From the NCBI GenBank assembly GCA_035651595.1, contig DASRFJ010000348.1, positions 1-9,135 of the forward strand: DNA of 9,135 nt, written 5' to 3'. This DNA comes from JAFARZ01 sp035651595. Its GTDB lineage: Bacteria; Actinomycetota; Actinomycetes; Streptosporangiales; Streptosporangiaceae. The notes below the pieces were generated by a model. It did no database searches and was not told where the DNA came from. It saw only the letters and a list, made by a program, of their open reading frames with translations. Each line of letters begins with the position of its first letter. Position 1 is the stretch's first letter. The translations under genes were made by a program, and so were the position numbers. Shown piece by piece: positions 1-5,750 of the stretch.

Positions 1-177
1 GTACCGGTACCCGCACCCGTCCCGTACCCGCACCCGACCCGGTACCCGCACCCGCCCCGTACCCGTGCGCGCCCCGTACCCGTGCGCGCCCCGTACCCGT
101 GCGCGCCCCGGACCCGCGCGCGCCCCGGACCCGCGCGCGCCCCGGACCCGCGCGCGCCCCGGACCCGCGCGCGTTCC
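1..177. repeat. 17-bp GC-rich tandem repeat, about 10 copies, cut by the window edge
   Basis: Units begin at 7, 24, 42, 59, 76, 93, 110, 127, 144 and 161. Every step is 17 bp except one of 18 bp. The copies fall into three blocks. Three are of the GTACCCGCACCCG type (7-58), three are identical GTACCCGTGCGCGCCCC (59-109), and four are GGACCCGCGCGCGCCCC (110-177), the last ending in TTCC. The array probably continues left of the window. Because 17 is not a multiple of 3, all three forward frames read the same Pro/Arg/Ala-rich peptide repeat in turn, so open frames here are a by-product of composition and I do not call a gene. On the minus strand each unit carries runs of three to four G. The last block has alternating CG stretches that could favour Z-DNA. 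No function is assigned. Confidence 0.95.
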
Positions 178-564
178 CTCCAGTCACACACGCAACTCCC
201 TTTACGCTACACGTGTCTTCTTACCCGAACGTCGACCGCAAACCGGGGCAAATTGGGTCGCGCAGCCCTCCGAACGGGTAAAAAGACAACCGTATCGCTA
301 CGCGTGTAGCGTCAGATCGGGACGCTATGCATGGGGAACTGGGCCGACGCCGCGTGAGTAGCGGGTCCAGCGAGGCGGGAGGTACTGCTGAGGTACTGGC
401 GTGCCATCGCGCCGTAAGGCGCTCGTGCCTCTCGCGCGCCCCTCGCGCCGACCCCTCGCGTCGCCTTCGTGCCGATGGCGCCAGCGGGCGGACGTTCGGC
501 ATGTGGTCCACGGGCACGCAGAGGCAGGGGAGCGCGGCAGCTCGCGTGGGGGGTGGCGGCGGGG
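178..564. other. Intergenic region without a convincing gene
   Basis: This stretch lies between the tandem array and the 3' end of the GtrA gene. Its first half (about 178-340) is clearly less GC-rich than the surroundings and holds the inverted repeats listed separately. An open frame from 327 to 683 exists on the plus strand. It lacks a ribosome binding site and recognisable protein features, and it runs into the 3' end of the GtrA gene, so I do not call it. I see no clear terminator for the GtrA gene. Confidence 0.6.
205..327. promoter_or_regulatory. Cluster of short inverted and direct repeats
   Basis: The 12-mer CGCTACACGTGT (205-216) recurs with one change as CGCTACGCGTGT (296-307). 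The first contains the palindrome ACACGTGT (209-216). The second forms the inverted repeat CGCTAC-GCGT-GTAGCG (296-311). A second inverted repeat, TAGCGTC (307-313) with GACGCTA (321-327), shares the TAGCG bases, so the two hairpins could not form together. Such clusters can be binding sites for dimeric regulators such as TetR-type proteins, but no target gene is visible on either side in this window. The repeats are seen directly; the regulatory role is a guess. Confidence 0.3.
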
Positions 565-1338
565 TTAGAAGGGCTCGGGGTCGAGCTGCTCTTGCGGTGG
601 GCCCCAGCGCTGCGGGCGCGCCTGCGCGGGGTAGGACCGGACTCCGTTGTATGTCGGCCCGCCGTACGCCGGCCCGCCGTTGAACGCGGGTGCGGCGGGG
701 GGGTACCCGGGCATCGCGCCTGGCCGCGGCGGAGCCGCGTGGCGGGCGGGGACGGAGCTGGGGTGCCGGGGGCCTCCCGGGTGAGTTCCGCCGGCGTGCC
801 GGGCCGCGTGGCGTCCCCCGACGGGGCCAACTGGCCCCATAGGGGCGACACCGACACCGGCACCGGCCATGGCCGGGACGCGCGCGGGCGCGGGTGCCTC
901 GACGGGCTCGCTGGCCAGGAACACCCACTTCTTGTAGGCGAAGTACCGGAAGATCGTGCCAAGTCCGGTGCCGGCCAGGCTGGCCCCGTTGTACGCCAGC
1001 GTGCTCTTCATGTCGAGCCCATAGCTGGTGAACGCGATGACCGCTTCGGCGATGAGCAGGCCGACGACGTTCAGCGCGGCGAACAAGACCGTCTCGCGGA
1101 GCACGTGCTGGTTGACCCGGTGCCGGAAGGTCCAGAACCTGCTGCCCAGGTACGTGACGACAGTGGCGGCCGAGATCGACAGGCCCTTGGCCACCATGGG
1201 TCCGATGCCCATCGCGCCGTGCAGGTAGGCGGCGCCACCGAGGTCGATGACCGCTCCGACGCCCCCGACGACGCCGAACTTCGCCAGTTCTGGGATCAGT
1301 GCGGCGACCCGCCGGTGCAAGCCAGCGATCATCGGCAT
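565..1338 (-). CDS. GtrA-family membrane protein with Pro/Gly/Ala-rich C-terminal tail
   Basis: The 257-residue protein carries the four-helix GtrA domain, with membrane segments at about 20-40, 47-66, 83-104 and 116-137. Typical GtrA features are the SRFWTFRHR stretch after helix 2 and RYFAYKKWVF at the end of helix 4. GtrA proteins are thought to help move lipid-linked sugars (undecaprenyl- or decaprenyl-phosphate sugars) across the membrane for polysaccharide modification. M. tuberculosis Rv3277 is a family member at the same place relative to purK. Residues 144-257 form a low-complexity, probably cytoplasmic tail rich in Pro, Gly, Ala and Arg, about as long as the membrane domain. I chose the ATG at 1338 because GAGGAGG (1349-1355 on this strand) sits 10 nt upstream. 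A TTG at 1344 would add two residues. The gene is divergent from purK across 144 bp. The exact substrate cannot be read from the sequence. Confidence 0.88.
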   Translation of the reverse strand: MPMIAGLHRRVAALIPELAKFGVVGGVGAVIDLGGAAYLHGAMGIGPMVAKGLSISAATVVTYLGSRFWTFRHRVNQHVLRETVLFAALNVVGLLIAEAVIAFTSYGLDMKSTLAYNGASLAGTGLGTIFRYFAYKKWVFLASEPVEAPAPARVPAMAGAGVGVAPMGPVGPVGGRHAARHAGGTHPGGPRHPSSVPARHAAPPRPGAMPGYPPAAPAFNGGPAYGGPTYNGVRSYPAQARPQRWGPPQEQLDPEPF

Positions 1339-1482
1339 GGACAAAAGTCCTCCTCAACACGGAAGTCCCCCGGGCCTAGACATGCTACCGGCCGTATTCG
1401 GGTGCCACGTGAATCTTTCCCGATACGTAACCCAAGCGTGCCGCCGTGCCGCGCTCCCCTCGGTTGGCATAGGGTACCGGTC
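1339..1482. promoter_or_regulatory. Divergent promoter region of the GtrA gene and purK
   Basis: For purK, TAGGGT (1470-1475) fits the actinobacterial -10 pattern TANNNT and lies 7 nt before the GTG at 1483. That spacing places the transcription start at or next to the start codon, so a leaderless mRNA is likely, in keeping with the lack of a good Shine-Dalgarno sequence. The -35 is weak (around 1446-1452). For the GtrA gene on the minus strand, TAGCAT (1382-1387) is a possible -10, giving a leader of about 40 nt that includes the strong GAGGAGG. The -35 is again unclear. Small palindromes such as CACGTG and TACGTA occur between, without evidence that they matter. Confidence 0.45.
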
Positions 1483-2625
1483 GTGATCGATTCCGCCCCC
1501 CAGGTTGGCATGGTAGGCGGTGGCCAGCTCGCGAGGATGACCTGCCAGGCAGCTATCGCCCTCGGTGTCGGGTTCCGCGTCCTAGCGGACTCGGCGTCGG
1601 ACAGCGCGGCCCAGATCTGGGCGCCCACGCGCATCGGCGACTATCGCTCCCTGGACGACCTCACCGCGTTCGCCGCCGGATGTGACGTGCTGACCTTCGA
1701 TCATGAGCATGTTCCCGGCGAGCATCTGCTGACGCTGCAAGCGGCCGGGGTAGCGGTCCGGCCGGGACCGGCCGCGCTGCGGCTCACCCAGGACAAGCTC
1801 GCGATGCGTGAGCAGCTAACGGCGCTGGGCGTCAAATGCCCGCGGTACGCCCCGGTGCGCGACATCACCGAGCTCCAGACGTTCACCGGCGGAGAGTGGC
1901 CGGTGGTGCTCAAGGCGGTCAGCGGCGGATACGACGGCAAGGGCGTCTGGATCTGCCGGTCAGCCGGCGAAGCCGCCGTGGTGTTCGGTCACGGTCTGTC
2001 GCTGATGGCGGAGGAGTACGTGGCGTTCGAGCGTGAGCTTGCGGTACTCGCGGCCCGGTCGCCGCACAAGCAAGGTGCCGTGTATCCGGTGGTGCAGACC
2101 GTGCAGGCCGACGGGATCTGCCGTGAGGTGATCGCCCCGGCGCCGAGCCTGGCTCCCGGCCTGGCCGCGCAGGCGCAGGAACTGGCGCTGCGGATCGCCG
2201 CCGAACTGGACGTGACCGGTCTGCTTGCCGTCGAACTGTTCCAGACCGCCGGCGGGCTGCTGGTCAACGAACTCGCCATGCGTCCGCACAACTGCGGGCA
2301 TTGGACGATCGACGGGGCCAGGACCTCGCAGTTCGAACAGCACCTGCGAGCGGTACTCGACCTCCCGCTGGGCTCGCCCGCGCTGTCCGCGCCGGTCACC
2401 GTCATGGCTAACGTGCTCGGGGGGGACGGGGGCGACGTGTATGACCGGTACGTCCACGTGATGGCCGCCGACCCGGGTGTAAAGGTGCACATGTACGGCA
2501 AGGAGCCCCGGCCTGGCCGCAAGATCGGCCACGTCACGGTCAGCGGTGACGACCCGGAGTCGCTGCGGGACCGCGCCCGCCGTGCCGCCAGCTATCTGCG
2601 CTGGGGAACCGAGGACGGCGAATGA
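1483..2625 (+). CDS. purK: 5-(carboxyamino)imidazole ribonucleotide synthase (N5-CAIR synthetase)
   Basis: PurK uses ATP and bicarbonate to convert aminoimidazole ribonucleotide (AIR) to N5-CAIR, which PurE then rearranges to CAIR in de novo purine synthesis in the cytoplasm. The 380-residue protein has the N-terminal nucleotide-fold motif GGGQLARM (12-19) and the actinobacterial form TFDHEHVP (71-78). The ATP-grasp core follows, with Lys144 and the loop SGGYDGKGVW (147-156), FERELAVLAAR (182-192), and NELAMRPHNCGHWTID (262-277). The length is normal for the family. The frame is open for about 1 kb upstream, but that part is antisense to the GtrA gene and the conserved protein begins just before residue 9. 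The GTG at 1483 is preferred because a -10 box lies 7 nt before it. The stop overlaps the purE start (ATGA), so the two genes are translationally coupled. Confidence 0.96.
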   Translation: MIDSAPQVGMVGGGQLARMTCQAAIALGVGFRVLADSASDSAAQIWAPTRIGDYRSLDDLTAFAAGCDVLTFDHEHVPGEHLLTLQAAGVAVRPGPAALRLTQDKLAMREQLTALGVKCPRYAPVRDITELQTFTGGEWPVVLKAVSGGYDGKGVWICRSAGEAAVVFGHGLSLMAEEYVAFERELAVLAARSPHKQGAVYPVVQTVQADGICREVIAPAPSLAPGLAAQAQELALRIAAELDVTGLLAVELFQTAGGLLVNELAMRPHNCGHWTIDGARTSQFEQHLRAVLDLPLGSPALSAPVTVMANVLGGDGGDVYDRYVHVMAADPGVKVHMYGKEPRPGRKIGHVTVSGDDPESLRDRARRAASYLRWGTEDGE

Positions 2626-3131
2626 GCAACGCGTTGGTCGGGGTCGTCATGGGCAGCGATTCGGACTGGCCGGTGATGCGGGCCGCGGCCGAGGCGCTCG
2701 ACGAATTCGGCGTGGCGTATGAGGCCGACGTCGTCTCCGCCCACCGGATGCCGAAGGACATGATCGAGTACGGCTCCACCGCCGCGGAGCGCGGTCTGCG
2801 GGTGATCATCGCCGGCGCGGGCGGGGCCGCGCACTTGCCCGGCATGCTCGCCTCGGTCACGCCGCTGCCGGTGATCGGCGTGCCGGTGCCGCTGGCCAAC
2901 CTGAGCGGGCTGGACTCGCTGCTGTCCATCGTCCAGATGCCGTCCGGCATCCCGGTGGCGACGGTCGCCGTCGGCGGCGCACGCAACGCCGGGCTGCTCG
3001 CGGTGCGCATCCTTGCCGCCGGGGACTCCGCGGCCGCCGCCGCGCTGCGCGAAGCGCTGACCGCGTTCGCCGCACGGCTGGCCGACCAGGCCCGCGCCAA
3101 GGGCGCGGCCCTCCGGACCCGCCGCGAATAG
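2622..3131 (+). CDS. purE: 5-(carboxyamino)imidazole ribonucleotide mutase, class I PurE
   Basis: PurE moves the carboxyl group of N5-CAIR from N5 to C4 to give CAIR. The enzyme is an octamer in the families studied. The 169-residue protein shows the phosphate/substrate motif GSDSDW (11-16), SAHR (39-42) with the catalytic His41, AGAGGAAHLPG (64-74), and DSLLSIVQMPSGIPVATV (98-115). These identify a class I (N5-CAIR mutase) enzyme rather than the class II AIR carboxylase, which fits its pairing with purK. The ATG at 2622 overlaps the purK stop by 4 bp, and a GAGGA stretch at 2611-2615 inside purK can serve as ribosome binding site. An Ala-rich C-terminal helix with an Arg-rich end (about 137-169) is usual in actinobacteria. 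No clear terminator follows. Confidence 0.97.
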   Translation: MSNALVGVVMGSDSDWPVMRAAAEALDEFGVAYEADVVSAHRMPKDMIEYGSTAAERGLRVIIAGAGGAAHLPGMLASVTPLPVIGVPVPLANLSGLDSLLSIVQMPSGIPVATVAVGGARNAGLLAVRILAAGDSAAAAALREALTAFAARLADQARAKGAALRTRRE

Positions 3132-3274
3132 CCGAGCGATCCGGGGGATATGCATACCGCGGCATCCGGCGCCAGGATCGTGGTCATCCCCATCTGACGT
3201 ACGGAGCCACATCGAGCCGCCTATGCTCGTTGGGACATATCGGACAGCCCTCGTAGCAGGGAAGGATCCTCGCC
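3132..3274. other. Intergenic region after purE
   Basis: The region holds a small AT-rich palindrome, TATGCATA (3149-3156), and a weak inverted repeat CGATCC (3137-3142) / GGATCG (3175-3180) separated by 32 nt, too far apart for a convincing terminator. TATGCT at 3222-3227 fits a TANNNT -10 box and could drive the gene at 3275 with a leader of about 45 nt, but no good -35 is visible. Confidence 0.3.
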
Positions 3275-4000
3275 GTGGTCAGTGAGCGCGACGCTACGAC
3301 GGAATCCTTCAGCCCTGCACGGAACCGGGAACGGCGCAAGCTCAAGGCGATCGCGGGGTCGGCCGCCGTCGTCCTGATCGTGCTTGGGGTCGCCAGTTAC
3401 GAATTCGTCGACCGGGCTGGCCGTTCCGGCAAGCCCACGGCGGCCGCGCATCCGGCGGCCAGCCATCCGGCCGTCGTGGCGGCCACCTCACCGGCCAGTC
3501 CGTCGCCGGCACCGCCCGTCAGCTCGTCCCCGAGCGCTTCCGCGCTGGCGGCTCAGGTGCTCAAGCCGGCGAGCGCCGCGGCGTTCGGCCCGGACGGCAC
3601 GGCCGACGGGGACGGGAGCGCGCAAGCTGGGCTCGCGACCGACGGCAGCGCGGCCACGGACTGGCGGACCGACTGGTATGCGACGCGGAACTTCGGCGGT
3701 CTTCAGGACGGCACCGGGCTGCTGATCGACATGGGCAAGACGGTGACCGTCGACAGTGTTCATGTTGTCCTCGGCGGCGAGCCTGGCGCGGATTTCGAGC
3801 TCAAGACCGGACGCGGGGCCACGCCGCGAGGCCTGGCGTGGGTGGCCACGGTAAGCAACGCCGGCGGCACGGTGGACGTCAAGCTCGGCACCCCCGAGCA
3901 GGCCCGCTACGTGCTGCTCTGGTTCACCCAGCTGCCGCCGGACAACGCCGGCACGTACCAGGCCCAGGTGGACGAGGTCAGCGTCAGCGGTCAGCCATAG
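3275..4000 (+). CDS. Single-pass membrane protein with extracellular discoidin-like domain of MviN/MurJ C-terminal type
   Basis: The 241-residue protein has a short basic N-terminus (RNRERRKLK, 16-24), one hydrophobic helix at about 25-43, and a Pro/Ala/Ser linker (52-95). A beta-rich domain follows at about 96-239. The charge pattern predicts an inside N-terminus and an outside C-terminal domain. That domain, with LKPASAAAFGPDG, AGLATDGSAATDWRTDWY, GTGLLIDMGKTVTVDSV and ARYVLLWFTQLPPDNAGTYQA, resembles the galactose-binding/discoidin-like domain at the extracellular end of actinobacterial MviN (MurJ) proteins with a pseudokinase region, such as M. tuberculosis Rv3910. Here it stands alone, without flippase or kinase. 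A role in binding cell-wall or lipid-linked glycans is inferred, not shown. The GTG at 3275 is preceded by GAAGGA (3261-3266, spacing 8). It lies 143 bp after purE and 40 bp before the next gene. Confidence 0.75.
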   Translation: MVSERDATTESFSPARNRERRKLKAIAGSAAVVLIVLGVASYEFVDRAGRSGKPTAAAHPAASHPAVVAATSPASPSPAPPVSSSPSASALAAQVLKPASAAAFGPDGTADGDGSAQAGLATDGSAATDWRTDWYATRNFGGLQDGTGLLIDMGKTVTVDSVHVVLGGEPGADFELKTGRGATPRGLAWVATVSNAGGTVDVKLGTPEQARYVLLWFTQLPPDNAGTYQAQVDEVSVSGQP

Positions 4001-4040
4001 CGTTCCGGTTCAGCGCTGCCGAGCTGGGAATGACGACGGC

Positions 4041-4442
4041 ATGGACGCGTCTTTGCTGGCAGTGCTCACCGATGCCGAACGGCTGACGGTCGCCGAGACC
4101 GAGGCTGCCCGCCTCACGGCGCTTGACGAGGACGCGGCGATCGAGCTCGAGACACGGATCAGGCGGGCTCGCGACAAGTACGTCGGCCAGTACCGCCGGG
4201 CCGCCAGCTTGCGGGTGCCCGAGCAGGGCGGGCGGGGCACGGCGCGGCCGATGAACACCCGTGCCGCCATGAAGGCCGAGGCGTTCGAGGAGGCCCTGGC
4301 CCGGACGAGCCGCCGGGTCGCGGCCTGCCGGGCGGGAATCCCGGTCGTTACGGACGGCCTAGCGCCCGGTAGTGCCAGGAGGCCGCGCGCCACAGGACCG
4401 GGTCCAGGGCGTTCCGGCCGTCCACGATGTTGCGTTTGGTGA
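4041..4442 (+). CDS. Small conserved actinobacterial hypothetical protein
   Basis: The 133-residue frame has a helical, charged first part (about 1-98) with the stretches RIRRARDKYVGQYRR (39-53), EQGGRGTARPMNTRAAMKAE (61-80) and FEEALARTSRRVA (82-94). I know this pattern from small conserved actinobacterial proteins of unknown function, so the gene is probably real. It is soluble, basic and likely coiled or helical, with no catalytic motif. From residue 103 on (4348-4442) the frame is antisense to the 3' end of the dehydrogenase gene. This tail is low-complexity Arg/Pro/Gly and is probably not conserved, so either the real protein simply reads through or the original stop has been lost. The ATG at 4041 has only a weak ribosome binding site (GGGAA, 4027-4031 region). 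The 40-bp gap suggests co-transcription with the gene at 3275. Confidence 0.65.
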   Translation: MDASLLAVLTDAERLTVAETEAARLTALDEDAAIELETRIRRARDKYVGQYRRAASLRVPEQGGRGTARPMNTRAAMKAEAFEEALARTSRRVAACRAGIPVVTDGLAPGSARRPRATGPGPGRSGRPRCCVW

Positions 4443-5661
4443 CGACCTTGCCGAGCACCTCGGGGTCCGCGTCGCGGAACTCGGCCCACTCGGTGAGCAG
4501 CAGCACCACGTCCGCGTCGCGCACCGCGTCAACCGCGGAGTCCGCGTAGCCCAGTTCGGGGTGCACCCGCCGCGCCGAAGGCATCGCCACCGGGTCGTAG
4601 ACGGTGACCGTGGCGCCGAGCCCGTGGATGGTCGCGGCGACGTCCAGGGCCGGCGAGTCACGGATGTCGTCCGAGTCCGGCTTGAACGCGACGCCGAGCA
4701 CGCCCACGCGCGAGCCTTCGAAGCCCTCCCGGCCGGCCAGCTCGCGGGCCAGGTCGACCATGCGGGCGCGACGGCGCATGTTGATCGCGTCCACCTCGCG
4801 CAGGAACGACAGCGCCTGGTCCACGCCGAGTTCGTCGGCGCGGGCCATGAAGGCCCTGATGTCCTTCGGCAGGCAGCCGCCGCCGAAGCCCAGGCCGGGA
4901 CGCAGGCTCGCCGGGCCGATCCGGGGATCGTGGCCGAGCGCCTCCGCCAGCAGGTGCACATCCCCGTGTGCCGCCTCGCACACCTCGGCCATCGCGTTGA
5001 TGAACGAGATCTTGGTGGCCAGGAACGCGTTCGCGGCGACCTTCACCAGCTCTGCCGTGGCCAGGTCGGTGACCAGGAACGGGACCCTGGCCGCGATCGC
5101 GTCCGCGTGGATCTCCCGCAGGATCGCCTCGGCGCGGGCCGATTGCACCCCCGCGACGATACGATCCGGGCGAAGCGTGTCGTTCACCGCGTGACCCTCG
5201 CGCAGGAATTCCGGCGACCAGGCGAGTTCGGCGCCCGGAGCAAGCAGTGCTAGTCGTTCCGCCAGATTCTGGGCGGTACCCACAGGAACCGTACATTTCC
5301 CGACTATCAGGCAGCGGCGATCCAGCAGCGGAGCCAGCGTCGCCACGCAGGTTTCCAGCTGGGTGAGGTCGGCGCGGTTGGCGTCGGCTGCCTGCGGGGT
5401 GCCGACGCAGATGAAATGCACGTCGCCGAACTCAGCGGCGCGGGCGTAGCTGGTGGTGAACGACAGGCGGCCGGTGCGCAGGCCCGCCTGGAGCAGGGGC
5501 TGGAGGCCCGGCTCGTGGAACGGCACGATTCCGCCGCCGAGGGCGTGCGCGCGCCGCGGGTCGGAGTCGACGCCCAGCACCTCGAAGCCGAGGCTGGCCA
5601 GGCACGCCGCCTGGGCCGTGCCCAGGTAGCCGGTCCCGATAACGGTCAGCCGAAGTGACAC
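4348..5661 (-). CDS. ugd: UDP-glucose/GDP-mannose dehydrogenase family protein, probably UDP-glucose 6-dehydrogenase
   Basis: The likely reaction is two-step NAD+-dependent oxidation of UDP-glucose to UDP-glucuronate, a precursor for cell-surface polysaccharides. The 437-residue protein has the N-terminal Rossmann motif GTGYLG (9-14), VGTP (87-90) and SPEFLREG (149-156). The central domain follows with Lys207 and Asn211 in ELVKVAANAFLATK, then the catalytic Cys263 in FGGGCLPKD (259-267). The C-terminal UDP-binding domain begins near 317 with GVLGVAFKPDSDDIRDSP. Length and motifs fit the bacterial single-chain enzymes. The substrate (UDP-glucose rather than GDP-mannose or UDP-ManNAc) is inferred from overall likeness. 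The GTG at 5661 is chosen because the fold begins four residues later and AAGGGG lies about 6 nt upstream; 26 more open codons upstream lack conserved features. The gene is divergent from the acyl-CoA dehydrogenase and overlaps the small gene at 4041 by 95 bp at its 3' end. Confidence 0.9.
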   Translation of the reverse strand: MSLRLTVIGTGYLGTAQAACLASLGFEVLGVDSDPRRAHALGGGIVPFHEPGLQPLLQAGLRTGRLSFTTSYARAAEFGDVHFICVGTPQAADANRADLTQLETCVATLAPLLDRRCLIVGKCTVPVGTAQNLAERLALLAPGAELAWSPEFLREGHAVNDTLRPDRIVAGVQSARAEAILREIHADAIAARVPFLVTDLATAELVKVAANAFLATKISFINAMAEVCEAAHGDVHLLAEALGHDPRIGPASLRPGLGFGGGCLPKDIRAFMARADELGVDQALSFLREVDAINMRRRARMVDLARELAGREGFEGSRVGVLGVAFKPDSDDIRDSPALDVAATIHGLGATVTVYDPVAMPSARRVHPELGYADSAVDAVRDADVVLLLTEWAEFRDADPEVLGKVVTKRNIVDGRNALDPVLWRAASWHYRALGRP

Positions 5662-5750
5662 ATCAGCCCCTTCCCTGTCGGAAACGAGCTTAAGGCCCCC
5701 TCGTGAACGGCCGGTGAGCCGCTGGCCAGCGGTGAGCATACGATTCCGGT
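5662..5750 (+). promoter_or_regulatory. Promoter and candidate operator of the acyl-CoA dehydrogenase gene
   Basis: TACGAT (5739-5744) matches the TANNNT -10 pattern and lies 6 nt before the ATG at 5751. No Shine-Dalgarno sequence is present, so the mRNA is probably leaderless. Directly upstream is the perfect 14-bp palindrome CCGCTGGCCAGCGG (5719-5732), flanked by a direct repeat GGTGAGC (5713-5719 and 5731-5737). The palindrome falls between the expected -35 and -10 elements, the usual place for a repressor site such as that of TetR- or GntR-family fatty-acid regulators. The same 89 bp also holds the ribosome binding site of the divergent sugar-nucleotide dehydrogenase. The sequence elements are seen; the regulator is inferred. 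Confidence 0.45.

Noticed and set aside
1..177. CRISPR array
   Set aside because: The units are 17 bp and contiguous, with no spacers and no cas genes.
65..361. Overlapping plus-strand frames encoding Pro/Arg/Ala-rich repeats over the tandem array
   Set aside because: All three frames are open and give the same peptide because the unit is 17 bp; there is no ribosome binding site and no conserved downstream domain.
327..683. Small plus-strand gene before the GtrA 3' end
   Set aside because: No ribosome binding site, mixed third-position composition and Arg-rich low-complexity translation.
221..1360. Long minus-strand frame covering the GtrA gene in another register
   Set aside because: It is an Arg/Pro-rich shadow of the GtrA gene, typical of high-GC DNA, with no recognisable domain.
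469..1482. Large N-terminal extension of purK
   Set aside because: The frame is open but antisense to the GtrA gene; the conserved PurK fold starts at the GTG near 1483.
3137..3180. purE terminator formed by CGATCC/GGATCG
   Set aside because: Six-bp arms separated by 32 nt and no T-run; too weak to call.
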